A stretch of 62,784 nt of DNA. Source: Burkholderia sp. Bp8992 (GTDB lineage: Bacteria > Pseudomonadota > Gammaproteobacteria > Burkholderiales > Burkholderiaceae). Both the position numbers and the translations under genes were made by a program. The stretch covers positions 1-62,784 of the forward strand of contig NZ_QTQI01000036.1 of assembly GCF_003853705.1 (NCBI RefSeq). Direction: 5' to 3'. How positions within the stretch are numbered: the stretch's first letter is position 1; each line of letters opens with the position of its first letter. The notes beneath the pieces are model-generated. The model was given only the letters and a program-made list of their open reading frames with translations. It searched no databases and was not told the DNA's origin. Of the stretch, positions 37,143 through 49,636 are shown piece after piece.

Positions 37143-38978
37143 ATGGAAGCCAACAGGAAACAGACGTCACGCAAGGGCTCCTGGCGCAGTGCCTTGCATA
37201 CGCTGCGCCGCTTCGCCTGGTCGGGCGGCGCGCTGATGCCCGCGCGCGCCGGCGCGCCGCGCCGCGACGACTCCGTGCGCAACTGGCTGGAACAGACGGT
37301 CGGCACGGTGGACTTCCTCGCCCATGTCGATCGCGAACTGCGCTTTCTGTACGTGTCCGACGCGAGCCTGCGCTTCATCGGCTACCACCGCGACTACCTG
37401 CATACGCTGACGCTGCGCGACCTGATCGCCGAACAGGATACCTCGGTGCTCGAAGGCCTGCTCGCGCGCGCCGCGCGTTCGGGCCAGGTCGAGAAGGCGA
37501 CGATGTGCATCGTCAAGTCGCTCACCTACCCGCTGGACGTCGAGGTCCGCGCGTTCAAGAGCCGCCACCACGGTGTCGACGGCTTCGCGATCGCGGCCTT
37601 CGACGTGTCGGCGTGGCGCGCGCTCGAGGCGAAGCTGACGTACGAAATGCACCATGACCCGATGACGGGGCTCGACAACCTGTCCGCGCTCGTGCCGGCA
37701 CTGATGCGCGCGCAGCAGACCGCCGACGAGGGCGGCACCTGCGCGGCGCTGCTGCTGCTCGACCTCGACGACTACCAGCGGATCAACCGCGCGCTCGGCT
37801 ACGACGCCGGCGACATGCTGCTGCGCGATACCGCCCAGCGGCTGAAGGCGCTCGTCACGCCGAACGAGCAGCTCGCGCGCGTCGCGAGCGACAAGTTCGC
37901 GGTCGTGCTCGGCGCATCCGACCGCGCGCAGGCGAGCCATGCGGCCGACGCGCTCGCACGCCGGCTGCAGGCCGCGGTGCGCGAGCCCTACGTGTACCAG
38001 GGGCAGACCGTGCACTTGTCCGCGAGCATCGGCATCGCGCTGTATCCGGACGAACGGGCCGCGCCGCATCGCGCGCAGCATCACAGCCCGCTGCTGCGCC
38101 GCGCCGACCACGCGCTCGCGCAGGCGAAGGCATCGGGCGGCAACGCGCTCGCGTTCCATGCGCCGGTCGACGACCCGGCCGACGCCGAACGGCTGAAGCT
38201 CGAGGCCGACCTGTACGACGGCGTGCGCAACGGCGAGTTCTCGCTCCATTTCCAGCCGATCACGCGCAGCCAGTCGGGCGCGGTGGTCGGTGTCGAGGCG
38301 CTGATTCGCTGGCGCCATCCGGTGCACGGACTCGTGCCGCCGGCGACCTTCATTCCGCTCGCCGAATCGATCGGCCTGATCAACTACCTCGGCAACTGGG
38401 TGCTCAAGGCCGCGTGCATGCAGCTCGTCGCGTGGGACAGCCAGGGGCTCGCGCTGCAGTACGTGGCCGTCAACGTGTCGCCGCAGCAGTTCCGCGACCC
38501 GCGCTTCACGCAGAGCGTGCGCGAGGCGATCGCGCTGACGGGCATCGACCCGCGCCGCATCGTGCTCGAAATCACCGAAAGCCTGCTGATGCACGATCCC
38601 GCGCATGCGAAAGTGCTGCTCGAGGAGCTGACCGATCTCGGCATCCGCTTCGCGATCGACGATTTCGGCACCGGCTATTCGAGCCTCGCCTACCTGCAGC
38701 GCTTCCCGCTCGCGAAGCTGAAGATCGACCGCAGTTTCGTCGAGAACCTGCTGACGTCGCGCAACGACCGCGCGATCGTGTCGGCGGTGGTCGGCCTCGC
38801 GCAGACGCTCGATCTCGAACTCGTCGCCGAAGGCGTCGAGACCGAGGCGCAGCGCGCACTGCTGACGGAGATGGGCTGCAATCACATCCAGGGCTGGCTC
38901 GTCTGCCAGGCGCTGCCGTCCGAGGAGCTCGCGCGGCGCTTCGCGGCGCAGCAGCTGCACCTGCACGCCGCCGCCTGA
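37143..38978 (+). CDS. PAS - degenerate GGDEF - EAL protein (probable c-di-GMP phosphodiesterase)
   Basis: 611 residues from the ATG at 37143. PAS domain ~45-165 (VDFLAHVDRELRFLYVSDASLRFIGY). GGDEF domain ~175-340 in which the signature is RVASDKFAVVLG, so SDKF stands in for GGDEF and cyclase activity is not expected. EAL domain ~360-600 with GVEALIRWRHP, LEITESLL, IDDFGTGYSSLAYLQ and AEGVETEAQ, all metal- and substrate-binding motifs intact. The protein should hydrolyse c-di-GMP, with the degenerate GGDEF possibly acting as a GTP sensor as in other hybrids. No membrane helix, so probably cytosolic. The HDOD gene follows after 27 bp, a likely operon. A frame open from 36,999 offers an earlier start but overlaps the divergent promoter region. 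Confidence 0.86.
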   Translation: MEANRKQTSRKGSWRSALHTLRRFAWSGGALMPARAGAPRRDDSVRNWLEQTVGTVDFLAHVDRELRFLYVSDASLRFIGYHRDYLHTLTLRDLIAEQDTSVLEGLLARAARSGQVEKATMCIVKSLTYPLDVEVRAFKSRHHGVDGFAIAAFDVSAWRALEAKLTYEMHHDPMTGLDNLSALVPALMRAQQTADEGGTCAALLLLDLDDYQRINRALGYDAGDMLLRDTAQRLKALVTPNEQLARVASDKFAVVLGASDRAQASHAADALARRLQAAVREPYVYQGQTVHLSASIGIALYPDERAAPHRAQHHSPLLRRADHALAQAKASGGNALAFHAPVDDPADAERLKLEADLYDGVRNGEFSLHFQPITRSQSGAVVGVEALIRWRHPVHGLVPPATFIPLAESIGLINYLGNWVLKAACMQLVAWDSQGLALQYVAVNVSPQQFRDPRFTQSVREAIALTGIDPRRIVLEITESLLMHDPAHAKVLLEELTDLGIRFAIDDFGTGYSSLAYLQRFPLAKLKIDRSFVENLLTSRNDRAIVSAVVGLAQTLDLELVAEGVETEAQRALLTEMGCNHIQGWLVCQALPSEELARRFAAQQLHLHAAA

Positions 38979-39005
38979 CGCGCGCGGCGAACCGGACAGA
39001 TCCGT

Positions 39006-40496
39006 ATGTCAATCACCGAACACATGCCCCGCACGGCCTTGCTGGACAAGCTGTGGGCCCGGATGAACGAACGGGGCGATTTCCCGCTGCTGTCGGAATC
39101 GCTGCGCGCGACGATGGCCGCGATGAAGAACGACGACCTCGACTTCACCGCGCTCGTGCGCGTCGTGCTGTCGGACTTCGCGCTCACGCAGAAGGTGCTG
39201 CGGCTCGCGAACTCCGCGATGTACATGGCGTTCGGCGGCAACATCACGACCGTGACCCGCGCACTGATGGTGCTCGGCATGGACGCCGTCGGCCATCTGG
39301 TCGTCGGGCTGAAGCTCGTCGATCATTTCCATCACAGCACGCCGCGGCGCATCGACGCGAAGCTCGAACTGAACCGTGCGCTGCTGTCCGGCTGCGTCGC
39401 GCGCAAGCTCACCGAGCGCGCCGACCTGCGCGCGGGCGAGGAAGCCGTCGTCTGCACGCTGATGCGCCAGGTCGGCAAGCTGCTCGTCGTCTGCTATCTC
39501 GACAGCGAATGGGACAAGATCCGCCGCCATGCGGCCGAGCTGCACGGCGACGAATCGGCCGCCTGCATCGAGGTGCTCGGCGTCGGCTTCGACGAGATCG
39601 GGCTCGAGGCAGCAACGCGCTGGCGGCTGCCCGACATGATCCGGGACGGCATCGCCGACGATCACCAGCACGTGAACCGCGTCGATGCATTCGGCCGCGA
39701 ACTCGCCGCCGACGAGGACATGATCGAACGCGTGAACTGGCTGCGTGCGGTGAGCCGCTGTTCGACCGACGTCGCGAGTGCGCTCGCGATGCCCGACGGC
39801 CCGCAGCGCGACGCGCACATCACGGCGCTCGCGCAGCACTATGCGCTGGCGCTCGATACGGAACCCGACGCGCTCGTCGAGATCGCCGAGCGGCTCGCGC
39901 ACGAGGAAGCGAGCGACACCGTGATGCGCGAGATCGACGAGCTGCGCGCGAACGCCGATGCGATCGCGCGCGCGCAGGCCGAACCCGAGGCGTGCCTCGA
40001 AGCCGGCCTCGCCGACCTGCGCGCGCTGCCGTCCGAGCACGTGCTGACGCCGGTGCTCGCACTGGCGTCGGAAAGCCTGCTCGCGAGCCTCGCGTTCACG
40101 CGCACCGTCACGTTCGTCCGGCACGACGACGGCACGTTCGCCGCACGCCTGGGCTTCGGTCCCGGCGTCGACGACGCGCTCTACCGGCTGCGCTTCGACG
40201 AGCGCTTCGAGCCGGACGTGTTTCATCTCGCGATCACCAATTCGGTCGGCATCTTCATCGAGCAGGCGCAGGAACCGAAGATGCTCAAGCGCCTGCCCGC
40301 GTGGTATCTCGACGTGTTCGACGACACGCGCGCATTCGTGCTGCTGCCGGTGCGCGTCGATGCGACGACGGTCGCGCTGCTGTACGGCGACTGGGCCGGC
40401 GCGCAGCCGGCCCGCAAGATCTCGCAGCAGGAAATGAGCATCCTCAACGAGCTCGCGCGCGAACTGGGGCGATTCTTTCCCGCGCAGCACGGTTGA
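39006..40496 (+). CDS. HDOD domain signalling protein
   Basis: 496 residues. The HDOD region spans ~20-210 (FTALVRVVLSDFALTQKVLRLANSAMY, then VTRALMVLGMDAVGHLVVGL, quoted in parts), a catalytically inactive relative of HD-GYP domains. The rest (about 250-490) is helical and then GAF-like (FHLAITNSVGIFIEQAQEPKML, FVLLPVRVDATTVALLYGDW). HDOD proteins act as regulatory scaffolds in two-component and c-di-GMP pathways. Its position 27 bp after the EAL gene implies joint function. A strong terminator follows. Confidence 0.86.
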   Translation: MSITEHMPRTALLDKLWARMNERGDFPLLSESLRATMAAMKNDDLDFTALVRVVLSDFALTQKVLRLANSAMYMAFGGNITTVTRALMVLGMDAVGHLVVGLKLVDHFHHSTPRRIDAKLELNRALLSGCVARKLTERADLRAGEEAVVCTLMRQVGKLLVVCYLDSEWDKIRRHAAELHGDESAACIEVLGVGFDEIGLEAATRWRLPDMIRDGIADDHQHVNRVDAFGRELAADEDMIERVNWLRAVSRCSTDVASALAMPDGPQRDAHITALAQHYALALDTEPDALVEIAERLAHEEASDTVMREIDELRANADAIARAQAEPEACLEAGLADLRALPSEHVLTPVLALASESLLASLAFTRTVTFVRHDDGTFAARLGFGPGVDDALYRLRFDERFEPDVFHLAITNSVGIFIEQAQEPKMLKRLPAWYLDVFDDTRAFVLLPVRVDATTVALLYGDWAGAQPARKISQQEMSILNELARELGRFFPAQHG

Positions 40497-40551
40497 CGGC
40501 CGGCCCGGTTCGGCCGCTTCCGCCGTTTCCCCGTTGCCGCGCCACAAAAGC

Positions 40552-40580
40552 AAACCGGCCGCGTCAGCGGCCGGTTTTTT
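40552..40580. terminator. Intrinsic terminator shared by HDOD gene and aotJ
   Basis: AAACCGGCCGC-GTCA-GCGGCCGGTTT, an 11-bp stem with a 4-base loop, followed by TTTTTT on the plus strand. On the minus strand TTTGCTTTTG follows, a weaker tail, so it can also end the aotJ transcript arriving from the right. Confidence 0.8.
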
Positions 40581-40604
40581 ACATCGTGCGTTCGAACGAG
40601 ACGC

Positions 40605-41399
40605 TTACTTCAGCGTGACGGGCACGCTGAAGTACTTCTTCGCGAGGTTGTCGATCGTGCCGTCGGCCTTCAGGTCCTTCAGCGCCTGATCGAGCGCGGT
40701 CTTCAGCGCCGCGTCGTTCTTGCGCAGGCCGAAGCCGACGCCCGAGCCGAGGATCTCGGTGTCGCTGACGGTGCCGCCCGCGAACGCGAAGCCCTGGCCT
40801 TGCGGCTTCGTCAGGAAGCCCTTCGAGCCGGCTTCCGAATCCTGGAACGTCGCGTCGAGACGGCCCGACTTCAGGTCGGCATACGCCAGGTCCTGCGTCT
40901 GGTACGGCACGACTTCAACGCCGGCCGGCGCCCACTTCTTCTTCGCGTACGCTTCCTGGATCGTGCCCTGCAGCACGCCGACGCGCTTGCCCTTCAGCGA
41001 CTGCGGGGTCGGCAGCAGGCCGCTGCCCTGCTTCGCGATCAGCTGGTTCGGAATCGTGTAGATCGGGTCGGTGAACGCGATCGCGTGCTTGCGCTGGTCG
41101 GTGATCGTCATGTCCGAGTTGATCGCGTCGAACTTGCGCGCCTGCAGCGCGGGGATCAGGCCGTCGAAGTCGTTCTCGACCCACACGCACTTCGTCTTCA
41201 GCTTCGCGCACACCGCGTTGCCGATATCGATGTCGAAGCCGGTCAGCTTGCCGTCGGGCGTCTTGTATTCGAACGGTGCGTACGAGGCCTCGACGCCGAA
41301 CCGGATCTCCTTCAGATCCGCGGCAAACGCGCTGCCTGCCGCCACGGCCGATGCCGCCACCACCGCATGCGCGGCCACTTTACGCCAATCCAACTTCAT
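40605..41399 (-). CDS. aotJ: Arginine/ornithine-type ABC transporter substrate-binding protein (AotJ-like)
   Basis: 264 residues, type II periplasmic binding protein of the basic amino acid (ArgT/HisJ/AotJ) class. Signal peptide ends GSAFA-A; core motifs are IRFGVEASYAPFEYKTPDG, LTGFDIDIGNAVCAKLK, INSDMTITDQRK and KGKRVGVLQGTIQEAYA. It binds the ligand in the periplasm and delivers it to AotQM. In Pseudomonas aeruginosa aotJ leads the aotJQMOP-argR operon; here it lies at the other end of the aru genes, about 11 kb from aotQMP. ATG at 41399 with GAGGAGA. A TGTCGC motif 72 bp upstream may be an ArgR half-site. Confidence 0.84.
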   Translation of the reverse strand: MKLDWRKVAAHAVVAASAVAAGSAFAADLKEIRFGVEASYAPFEYKTPDGKLTGFDIDIGNAVCAKLKTKCVWVENDFDGLIPALQARKFDAINSDMTITDQRKHAIAFTDPIYTIPNQLIAKQGSGLLPTPQSLKGKRVGVLQGTIQEAYAKKKWAPAGVEVVPYQTQDLAYADLKSGRLDATFQDSEAGSKGFLTKPQGQGFAFAGGTVSDTEILGSGVGFGLRKNDAALKTALDQALKDLKADGTIDNLAKKYFSVPVTLK

Positions 41400-41460
41400 C
41401 AGGTGCTCTCCTCGATACTCGAATGTTCCGGAACTACGGGCGCATGCATCATTGCAGGGT

Positions 41461-41476
41461 CAGATGACCGCGACAA
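41461..41476 (-). promoter_or_regulatory. Possible ArgR half-site upstream of aotJ
   Basis: On the minus strand TGTCGC (41476-41471), then eight bases and GA, close to the TGTCGC-N8-AA half-site described for the AraC-type ArgR of Pseudomonas. Only one half-site is visible, so the claim is weak. Confidence 0.25.
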
Positions 41477-41639
41477 CGTCGCTGCCGCGCCGTGATGCGG
41501 CGCAACAGCCGCAAGGCCGCGATTGTACCAATCCATGCGGCCCGATATGGCAAAGCGGCCGCCGGCGCGCGATGCTGCGGCGCGCATGCGACAGCGGCCG
41601 GGCTGGCCGTCGAACTTGCAAGACGATGTCGCAAATACG

Positions 41640-41670
41640 CAAGGCGGGCCGCACTTCGATGCGGCCGGGC
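41640..41670. other. Hairpin after astE
   Basis: GGCCGCA (41647-41653) and TGCGGCC (41660-41666) form a perfect 7-bp stem with a 6-base loop, a dozen bases beyond the astE stop, without a U-tract. It could mark the 3' end of the aru transcript or an attenuation point before aotJ. The 278-bp gap to aotJ otherwise shows only the ArgR-like half-site. Confidence 0.3.
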
Positions 41671-41677
41671 CGATCGA

Positions 41678-42760
41678 TCAGACGAGTGCCGCGATCGTCT
41701 CGCGCGTCGTGTCGATCACGAGCAGGCCCGCGCGCAGCCCCGGCTTCACGGTCGGGTTCGGGAACACGATCCGTTCCTCGTCGTGCGTGACCGTGTAGCG
41801 GTAGTCGCCGTCCTGCGCGAGCACCGTGCCGCGTGCGAAGGGGGTGAAGTTCGCGACGTCGGCCGCGACGAACAGCTCGAGCGCGTCGCTCTGCTTCGTG
41901 ATCTGGTCGATCACCGTGAAAACGCGCGGCAGCGGCGGATGGCCGCCTCGCGCCTCGGCGTCGGTCGACGGATGGCCGCCCCACGCCCCCGACACGAGCT
42001 TGCGCACCGCGCGGTCGGCCGGCGCGAAGCGCGCCAGGTCGTTCTGGCCGAACGGCCGCACCTTGCCGAGTTCGAGCGTGCACGCGAGCGCGCCGCAGTG
42101 CTCGGCCGTGAAATGCGAATACGTGTTGCCCTTCGCGGTATGCAGCAGCACGGCCGCGATGCGCGCCTCGCCGAGCCATTCCACCATCGTGCGCGTCGGC
42201 GGCGTACCGGTGTGCGGCAGCAGCGCGAACTGCTCGAACACCGATGCGCGGATCGCCGTGTGCATGTCGATATGCCAGCGTGCGCTGCCCGCCGGCGCGG
42301 CCGCGAAGAACGCGGCAGCGGCCGCTTCGAGCTGCGCGGCGCGCGGCGCTTCGCGGCTCGCGGGCACCTGCGTGTGACGACCGCTGAACAGGCGGTTCAG
42401 GTCGTCGTCGAGATAGCGCTCGCCCGCGCGCATCGCCGGCACGTTGCCGAGCACGACGAGCAGCCGGCACGCGAGCGGCAGCGCGCCCGACGCGAGATCG
42501 CGCACGAGCATCGACAGCAGCTCGATCGGCGCCGTCTCGTCGCCGTGCACGCCGGCCGACACGAGCACGCTCGCGCGCGCCGCATCGCTGGCCGCGGCCG
42601 GTTCGAGCACGAGCAGCCCGTCGCCGGGCCATTGCCAGCGCACCGCGCCGCCCGCACAGGTGCCCTCCCGCTCGACCGGCGTGCTGCCGGCCAGCGTGAA
42701 CGCGAGAAAGTCGTCGAGCAGCGCGGCGGCCGGCATCCGTGCCTCAGCGCTGGAAGTCAT
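41678..42760 (-). CDS. astE: Succinylglutamate desuccinylase
   Basis: 360 residues (AstE/AruE). Zinc peptidase-like fold with [13 protein letters not shown] (His and Glu zinc ligands) at about residue 70 and [16 protein letters not shown] (third His) at about 165; a Glu in the region [12 protein letters not shown] fits the catalytic base. It cleaves N2-succinylglutamate to glutamate and succinate, the last step of arginine succinyltransferase catabolism, in the cytosol. The start ATG at 42760 lies 17 bp inside the end of astB, so the two are translationally coupled. Last gene of the aru run. Confidence 0.92.
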   Translation of the reverse strand: MTSSAEARMPAAALLDDFLAFTLAGSTPVEREGTCAGGAVRWQWPGDGLLVLEPAAASDAARASVLVSAGVHGDETAPIELLSMLVRDLASGALPLACRLLVVLGNVPAMRAGERYLDDDLNRLFSGRHTQVPASREAPRAAQLEAAAAAFFAAAPAGSARWHIDMHTAIRASVFEQFALLPHTGTPPTRTMVEWLGEARIAAVLLHTAKGNTYSHFTAEHCGALACTLELGKVRPFGQNDLARFAPADRAVRKLVSGAWGGHPSTDAEARGGHPPLPRVFTVIDQITKQSDALELFVAADVANFTPFARGTVLAQDGDYRYTVTHDEERIVFPNPTVKPGLRAGLLVIDTTRETIAALV

Positions 42761-44084
42761 ACAGCGAACCGACGCGCAGGATCTGCGTGAGTTCGTCGAG
42801 CGCCGTGCGCGATTCGTCGAGCAGCGCCGGGTCGGCGAGGTCTTCCGGTGCGAGGCGATCGCGGTAGTGCTTGTCGATCCACGCGTCGAGCGACGCGAAC
42901 AGCGTGTCGTTGATCCACACGTTCGACGTGACGGCCGCGCGCTCCGCTTCGTTCAGCACGACGCGCAGACGCAGGCACGCGGGGCCGCCGCCGTTCTTCA
43001 TGCTTTCGCGCAGGTCGAACACGAGCACGTCGTGAATCGGGCCGTTGCCGGCCGCGAGCTGGTCGAGATAGGCGGCGACGTTCGCGTTCTCGCGGCACTC
43101 CTGCGGCACGACGAGCACTTGCGAGCCGTCCGCGCGCGACAGCAGCTGGCTGTTGAACAGGTACGACGTCACCGCGTCGTTCACGCTCACGGCCGCGTCG
43201 GGCACCTCGATCACGTTCAGGCGCGCACCGCGTGCGTCGAGCGCGGCGGTCAGCGTGTCGTAGATCGCCTGCTTGTTGACGAATGCACGCTCGTGCGTGA
43301 ACAGCGTGTCGCGGTTGCCGACCGAGATCACGTCGTTGTGGAACACGCCCGCGTCGATCACGTCCGGGTCCTGCTGCGCGTAGACCGTCGCTTCTTCGGC
43401 AAGACCGTGGCGATGCGCGACCGCGCGGCTCGCCTCGAAGGTCTGGCGTGCCGGGAAGCGCTTCGGCTCGGGCCCGCGGCGGTATTCCGCGCGGCCGTAC
43501 ACGAAGAACTCGATGCCCGGCTTGCCGTATTCGGCGCAAAAGCGCGTATGGTTTGCCGCCCCTTCGTCGCCGAGCGCCGGCGTGCCCGTCAGCGCCTCAT
43601 GCACCGCGAAGTGCGCGGGATCGGCGAACAGCGTCGACAGCGTGCGGCGCGTGGCTTCGTGCTCGATCGCGCGATGCAGCTTGCTGCACAGGTTCGCCGG
43701 CGTGAAGTGCACGCGGCCGTCGCTCGTGTCGGCCGACGGGCTGACGGTGGCCGCGTTCGCGGTCCACATCGCCGACGCCGAGCTCGCCGCGGCGAGCAGT
43801 TCGGGCGCCTGCTTCGCGGCCTTCGCGATCACGTCCGCGTCCTTGCCCGAGAAGCCGAGCTCGCGCAACAGGCGCAGCGACGGCCGCTCCTGCGGAGGCA
43901 GCACACCCTGGGCGAAGCCGAGATCCGCGAGCTGCTTCATCTTGCGCAGCCCCTGCTTCGCGGCGGCCTTCGGGTTCGCGGCCGACTTCTCGTTGTTGAG
44001 CGACGCCACGTTGCCGAACGACAGTCCGGCGTAGTTGTGGGTCGGGCCGACGAGTCCGTCGAAATTGGCTTCTTGTGCGTTCAT
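42744..44084 (-). CDS. astB: N-succinylarginine dihydrolase
   Basis: 446 residues, exactly the family length (AstB/AruB). It opens with [22 protein letters not shown] (residues 7-28, typical), and carries [12 protein letters not shown] with the catalytic His and [12 protein letters not shown] with the nucleophilic Cys (about 368). It hydrolyses N2-succinylarginine to succinylornithine, CO2 and two ammonia. The ATG at 44084 has GAGGGAG upstream. Second-to-last gene of the operon, 14 bp after astD, overlapping astE. Confidence 0.94.
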   Translation of the reverse strand: MNAQEANFDGLVGPTHNYAGLSFGNVASLNNEKSAANPKAAAKQGLRKMKQLADLGFAQGVLPPQERPSLRLLRELGFSGKDADVIAKAAKQAPELLAAASSASAMWTANAATVSPSADTSDGRVHFTPANLCSKLHRAIEHEATRRTLSTLFADPAHFAVHEALTGTPALGDEGAANHTRFCAEYGKPGIEFFVYGRAEYRRGPEPKRFPARQTFEASRAVAHRHGLAEEATVYAQQDPDVIDAGVFHNDVISVGNRDTLFTHERAFVNKQAIYDTLTAALDARGARLNVIEVPDAAVSVNDAVTSYLFNSQLLSRADGSQVLVVPQECRENANVAAYLDQLAAGNGPIHDVLVFDLRESMKNGGGPACLRLRVVLNEAERAAVTSNVWINDTLFASLDAWIDKHYRDRLAPEDLADPALLDESRTALDELTQILRVGSLYDFQR

Positions 44085-44098
44085 CGTCGCTCCCTCGA

Positions 44099-46597
<2,499 letters not shown>

Positions 46598-46601
<4 letters not shown>

Positions 46602-47650
46602 GCTGCGTCTCCCTTCAAATCTTCATCGTCGCGGCGGTGCAGCGGCACGCAGCGCACGACATCGCCATCCTTCACATCGAGTGCTGCGCGCACGTCGCCG
46701 GCCAGCGGTGCATCGGGCGTATCGCCCGGCAGGTCGGCCAGGACGCAGCGGAACGATTCGCCGCTGCCCGTCGACACCATGTAGGCGACGTCGCCCTGCT
46801 GGTGCGCGGCCTCGCGCACGACACGCTCCGACGCCTGCTTCACGCATGCGGTGCGGTCGACCTGCGCGGTCAGCACCGGGCCTGCGTCGAAGATGTCGAC
46901 GAAGCGGTCGGGCTCGAAGCCTTCCTCGAGGTGGATGTCGTACGCGAGCAAAGCCGTTTCGTTCGGCTCGCCGAGCACGCGCTGCGCGGCTTCCGGCAGC
47001 AGCGGCACGTAGAGCGGATAGGCCGGCATCACTTCCGCGATGAACGTGCGGCTGCGGCCGCCCGACGCGATGTCGACGTCGGTGAAGTTGCGGCCGAAGA
47101 ACTTGCGCCCCACTGCTTCCCAGAACGGCGATGCACCGGTGGCGTCGCTCACGCCGAGCAGCAACGTGAACACTTCCGGCGTGAAGCGGCGACGGTTCGC
47201 GGCGATGTACATCATCCGGACGCGCGAAATCAGGTGCGCGGCCGCGTCGCCGCGCAGCGACGGATCGACGTAGAAGCCCGCGAGCCGGCTCTTGCCGGTC
47301 AGCTCGTGCGACATCGTGAGCGCGTGGATCTTGCGGTTCACGTGCAGTTCGCGCGACGCGTGGATCAGTGCGTCGTTGCGGAACGCGTAGAACGGTTCCG
47401 AGTAGCCGGCCGCGGCCACGATGCTCGCCGTGCCGAGCAGCTTGCCGGTCGACGAATCCTCGAGCACGAAGAGGTAGAACTCCTCGCCGGCGAAGTCGAC
47501 GTCCGCGCGAAACGAATCCTCGGAGAGCGCCACGCGCGCTTCGAGCGCGGCGCGGTCGTGCGGCAGCGAGTGCAGGACCGGCTGCGCGGTGCGCGCCATG
47601 TGCGCGAGCGCATCGAGATCCGTGAGTTTGCCGGGGCGAACAAATAGCAT
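46598..47650 (-). CDS. aruF: Arginine/ornithine succinyltransferase alpha subunit
   Basis: 350 residues, a diverged paralogue of aruG with the same scaffold (MLFVRPGKLTDLDALAHMA, YLFVLEDSSTGKLLGTASI, TMSHELTGKSRLAGFYVDP, FDAGPVLTAQVDR). The alpha/beta pair forms the heteromeric succinyltransferase. ATG at 47650, 30 bp after aruC. Its place directly after aruC and before aruG matches the Pseudomonas aruCFG order, which supports calling this one alpha. Confidence 0.92.
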
Positions 47651-47680
47651 CGTCGTTCCTGTCTGCGATGGGGGCGCCGA

Positions 47681-48913
47681 TCAGCGCGCGGTGGCTTCCT
47701 GTGCGGCGAGCACTTGTTCGACTGCCTTCTCGAAGCGCTTCATGCCTTCGTCGAGCAGGTCGAACGGGATCACCAGCGACGGGACGAAGCGCAGCACGTT
47801 CGGGCCGGCGATCAGCATGATCAGGCCGTTCTCGGCGGCGGCCGTGACGAAGTCCTTCGCGCGGCCGTCGAATGCGGCGGTGAGTTCCGCACCGACCAGC
47901 AGGCCCTTGCCGCGCACGTCCTTGAAGATGCCGAAGCGTGCGTTGATGCGTTCGAGCGCGCCCTTCAGGCGTACGCTGCGTTCGCGCACGCCTTCGAGCA
48001 GTGCCGGGTCGCCGATCAGTTCGACGACCTTGTCGGCGATCGCCGATGCGAGCGGGTTGCCGCCGTACGTCGTGCCGTGCACGCCGACCTTGAAGTGCGC
48101 GGCGAGTTCGTTCGTCGTCAGCATCGCGCCGATCGGGAAGCCGTTGCCGAGTGCCTTCGCGGTCGTCAGGATGTCCGGCGTGACGCCCGTGTCCATGTAC
48201 GCGTAGAACTGGCCCGTGCGGCCGACGCCCGTTTGCACTTCGTCGAAAATCAGCAGTGCGCCGTGTGCGTCGCATGCTTCGCGCAGTGCCTTCAGGAAGG
48301 CCGGATCGGCCGGGATCACGCCGCCTTCGCCTTGCACGGGCTCGACGATCACGGCGCAGGTTTGCGGGCCGATCGCGGCCTTTGCGGCTTCGATGTCGTT
48401 GTACGGCAGGTGCTTGATGCCGGCCGGCACGGGGCCGAAGCCTTCCGAGTATTTCGGCTGGCCGCCGACGCTGACCGTGAAGAACGTGCGGCCGTGGAAC
48501 GACTGCACGAACGAGATGATTTCTGCCTTATCGGCGCCGTGGCGGTCGAACGCGACGCGGCGTGCGAGTTTCAGGGCCGCTTCGTTCGCTTCCGCGCCCG
48601 AGTTCGCGAAGAATGCGCGGTCGGCGAAGGTCAGCGATTCGAGGCGCTTCGCGAGGCGCAGCACCGGTTCGTTGGTGTAGCCGTTGCCGATGTGCCAGAG
48701 CTTGCGGCTTTGTTCGTCCAGGACTTTCAGCAGTTCCGGGTGGCCGTGGCCGAGGGACGTTACTGCGATGCCGCACGCGAAATCGATGTACTCGCGGCCA
48801 GCCGTGTCCCACACGCGGGAGCCCTCTGCGCGATCCGGCACGAACGGGGCGGGGGAAAATACCGGCACCATCACTTCGTCGAATGTCTGGCGGGTCACGG
48901 TCGAGGTCGTCAT
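47681..48913 (-). CDS. astC: Succinylornithine/acetylornithine transaminase
   Basis: 410 residues (AstC/AruC; class III PLP aminotransferase). [48 protein letters not shown] (PLP-pocket Asp) and [17 protein letters not shown] (Schiff-base Lys) are all intact. It transfers the amino group of N2-succinylornithine to 2-oxoglutarate and can double as ArgD. First gene of the aru run; ATG at 48913 with AAGGAA. ArgR-like direct repeats lie 45-84 bp upstream. A frame open much further upstream into the repeat element is ignored, as it lacks a ribosome site. Confidence 0.93.
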   Translation of the reverse strand: MTTSTVTRQTFDEVMVPVFSPAPFVPDRAEGSRVWDTAGREYIDFACGIAVTSLGHGHPELLKVLDEQSRKLWHIGNGYTNEPVLRLAKRLESLTFADRAFFANSGAEANEAALKLARRVAFDRHGADKAEIISFVQSFHGRTFFTVSVGGQPKYSEGFGPVPAGIKHLPYNDIEAAKAAIGPQTCAVIVEPVQGEGGVIPADPAFLKALREACDAHGALLIFDEVQTGVGRTGQFYAYMDTGVTPDILTTAKALGNGFPIGAMLTTNELAAHFKVGVHGTTYGGNPLASAIADKVVELIGDPALLEGVRERSVRLKGALERINARFGIFKDVRGKGLLVGAELTAAFDGRAKDFVTAAAENGLIMLIAGPNVLRFVPSLVIPFDLLDEGMKRFEKAVEQVLAAQEATAR

Positions 48914-48957
48914 GGTCGTTCCTTTCGGTTTCGTAAGAGGGTTCAACAGGATCAAGT

Positions 48958-48997
48958 TTAGGTAAGGGCGACGCAAGCGTCTTGCAGATTTGCGACG
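48958..48997 (-). promoter_or_regulatory. Direct-repeat ArgR-like operator upstream of the aru operon
   Basis: On the minus strand CGTCGC-N8-AA occurs twice: CGTCGC at 48997-48992 with AA at 48983-48982, and CGTCGC at 48973-48968 with AA at 48959-48958, 24 bases apart. The AraC-type ArgR of P. aeruginosa is described as binding TGTCGC-N8-AA half-sites in direct repeat, and an AraC-type argR is encoded 1 kb upstream. The first base (C instead of T) and the spacing deviate slightly. Confidence 0.5.
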
Positions 48998-49108
48998 GGT
49001 TCTATCGGAAGGTTTGGGTTTTGCCCTCCCGGGCCGGGGGGCGGCTACGCCGTGTCGGTATTTTGGGGCTTTTTCTGTCTTGTCTGGGGCTTGCTTCGGG
49101 GGTCGCGG

Positions 49109-49157
49109 AGCACCTGCAATCGCGAAGCACCTGTAATCGCGAAGCACCTGCAATCGT
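49109..49157. repeat. Three tandem copies of a 17-bp unit
   Basis: The unit GAAGCACCTGYAATCGC appears as GAGCACCTGCAATCGC, GAAGCACCTGTAATCGC and GAAGCACCTGCAATCGT in succession, leading into the left arm of the long inverted repeat. A single diverged copy (CAGGTGCTTC) closes the right arm. Confidence 0.6.
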
Positions 49158-49405
49158 GTCGGTATATTAGCGTCGCCCCTCCGCGGGGCAGCGGTCACTT
49201 TTCTTTGTCTTGCCAAAGAAAAGTAACCAAAAGAAAGGCGCTCGGATAACGCATGACTTACCGGTGCCATCGCCAACAAAGTGGCCACCATCTAAGTGTC
49301 CGCGCCACTCAGGAACCCGGAGTGGTTCGAACAATGGTTCTGACACCACTGCCTACACAACAGAGCGGTATACCGCTCGCTAGCTCCATCCTCGCTACGC
49401 TCGGC
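49141..49405 (+). repeat. Left arm of a ~265-bp inverted repeat (Burkholderia extragenic element)
   Basis: Nearly identical, in reverse complement, to 49637-49900, with only a handful of mismatches by eye. It contains an inner palindromic core (CTTTTCTTTGTCTTGCCAAAGAAAAG) quoted here as CTTTTCTTTG and CAAAGAAAAG around 49197-49222, plus a GCCCCTCCGCGGGGC hairpin. This family is widespread between Burkholderia genes and often mis-annotated as small proteins. Two facing copies make a MITE-like structure of 760 bp. Confidence 0.75.
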
Positions 49406-49636
49406 TGCAAGGTACTTCAGGGCGGGCGGTTGCGTTCGTGCTTCCTGCATCAGCCGTCGACCGCCAGGCACTTTTTCTGCGCTCCATATTTGTGTGAGCA
49501 GATCGTTTGACGATGATGTCTTCGCGAGACGATGTGTTTGCGTCCCCCAATTTTCTCGCGGACAGAGCAGCGAATTCCCCGTTTATTGAAAGTACGTTGA
49601 GGGTGATATCGGTATTGGTTGGGATGGACCTGTCGT
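49406..49636. other. Unique spacer inside the inverted repeat
   Basis: About 230 bp with lower G+C than the surroundings. No credible gene: the small open frames found across it change with strand and have no ribosome site. It has no transposase fragment that I can see. Confidence 0.5.
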
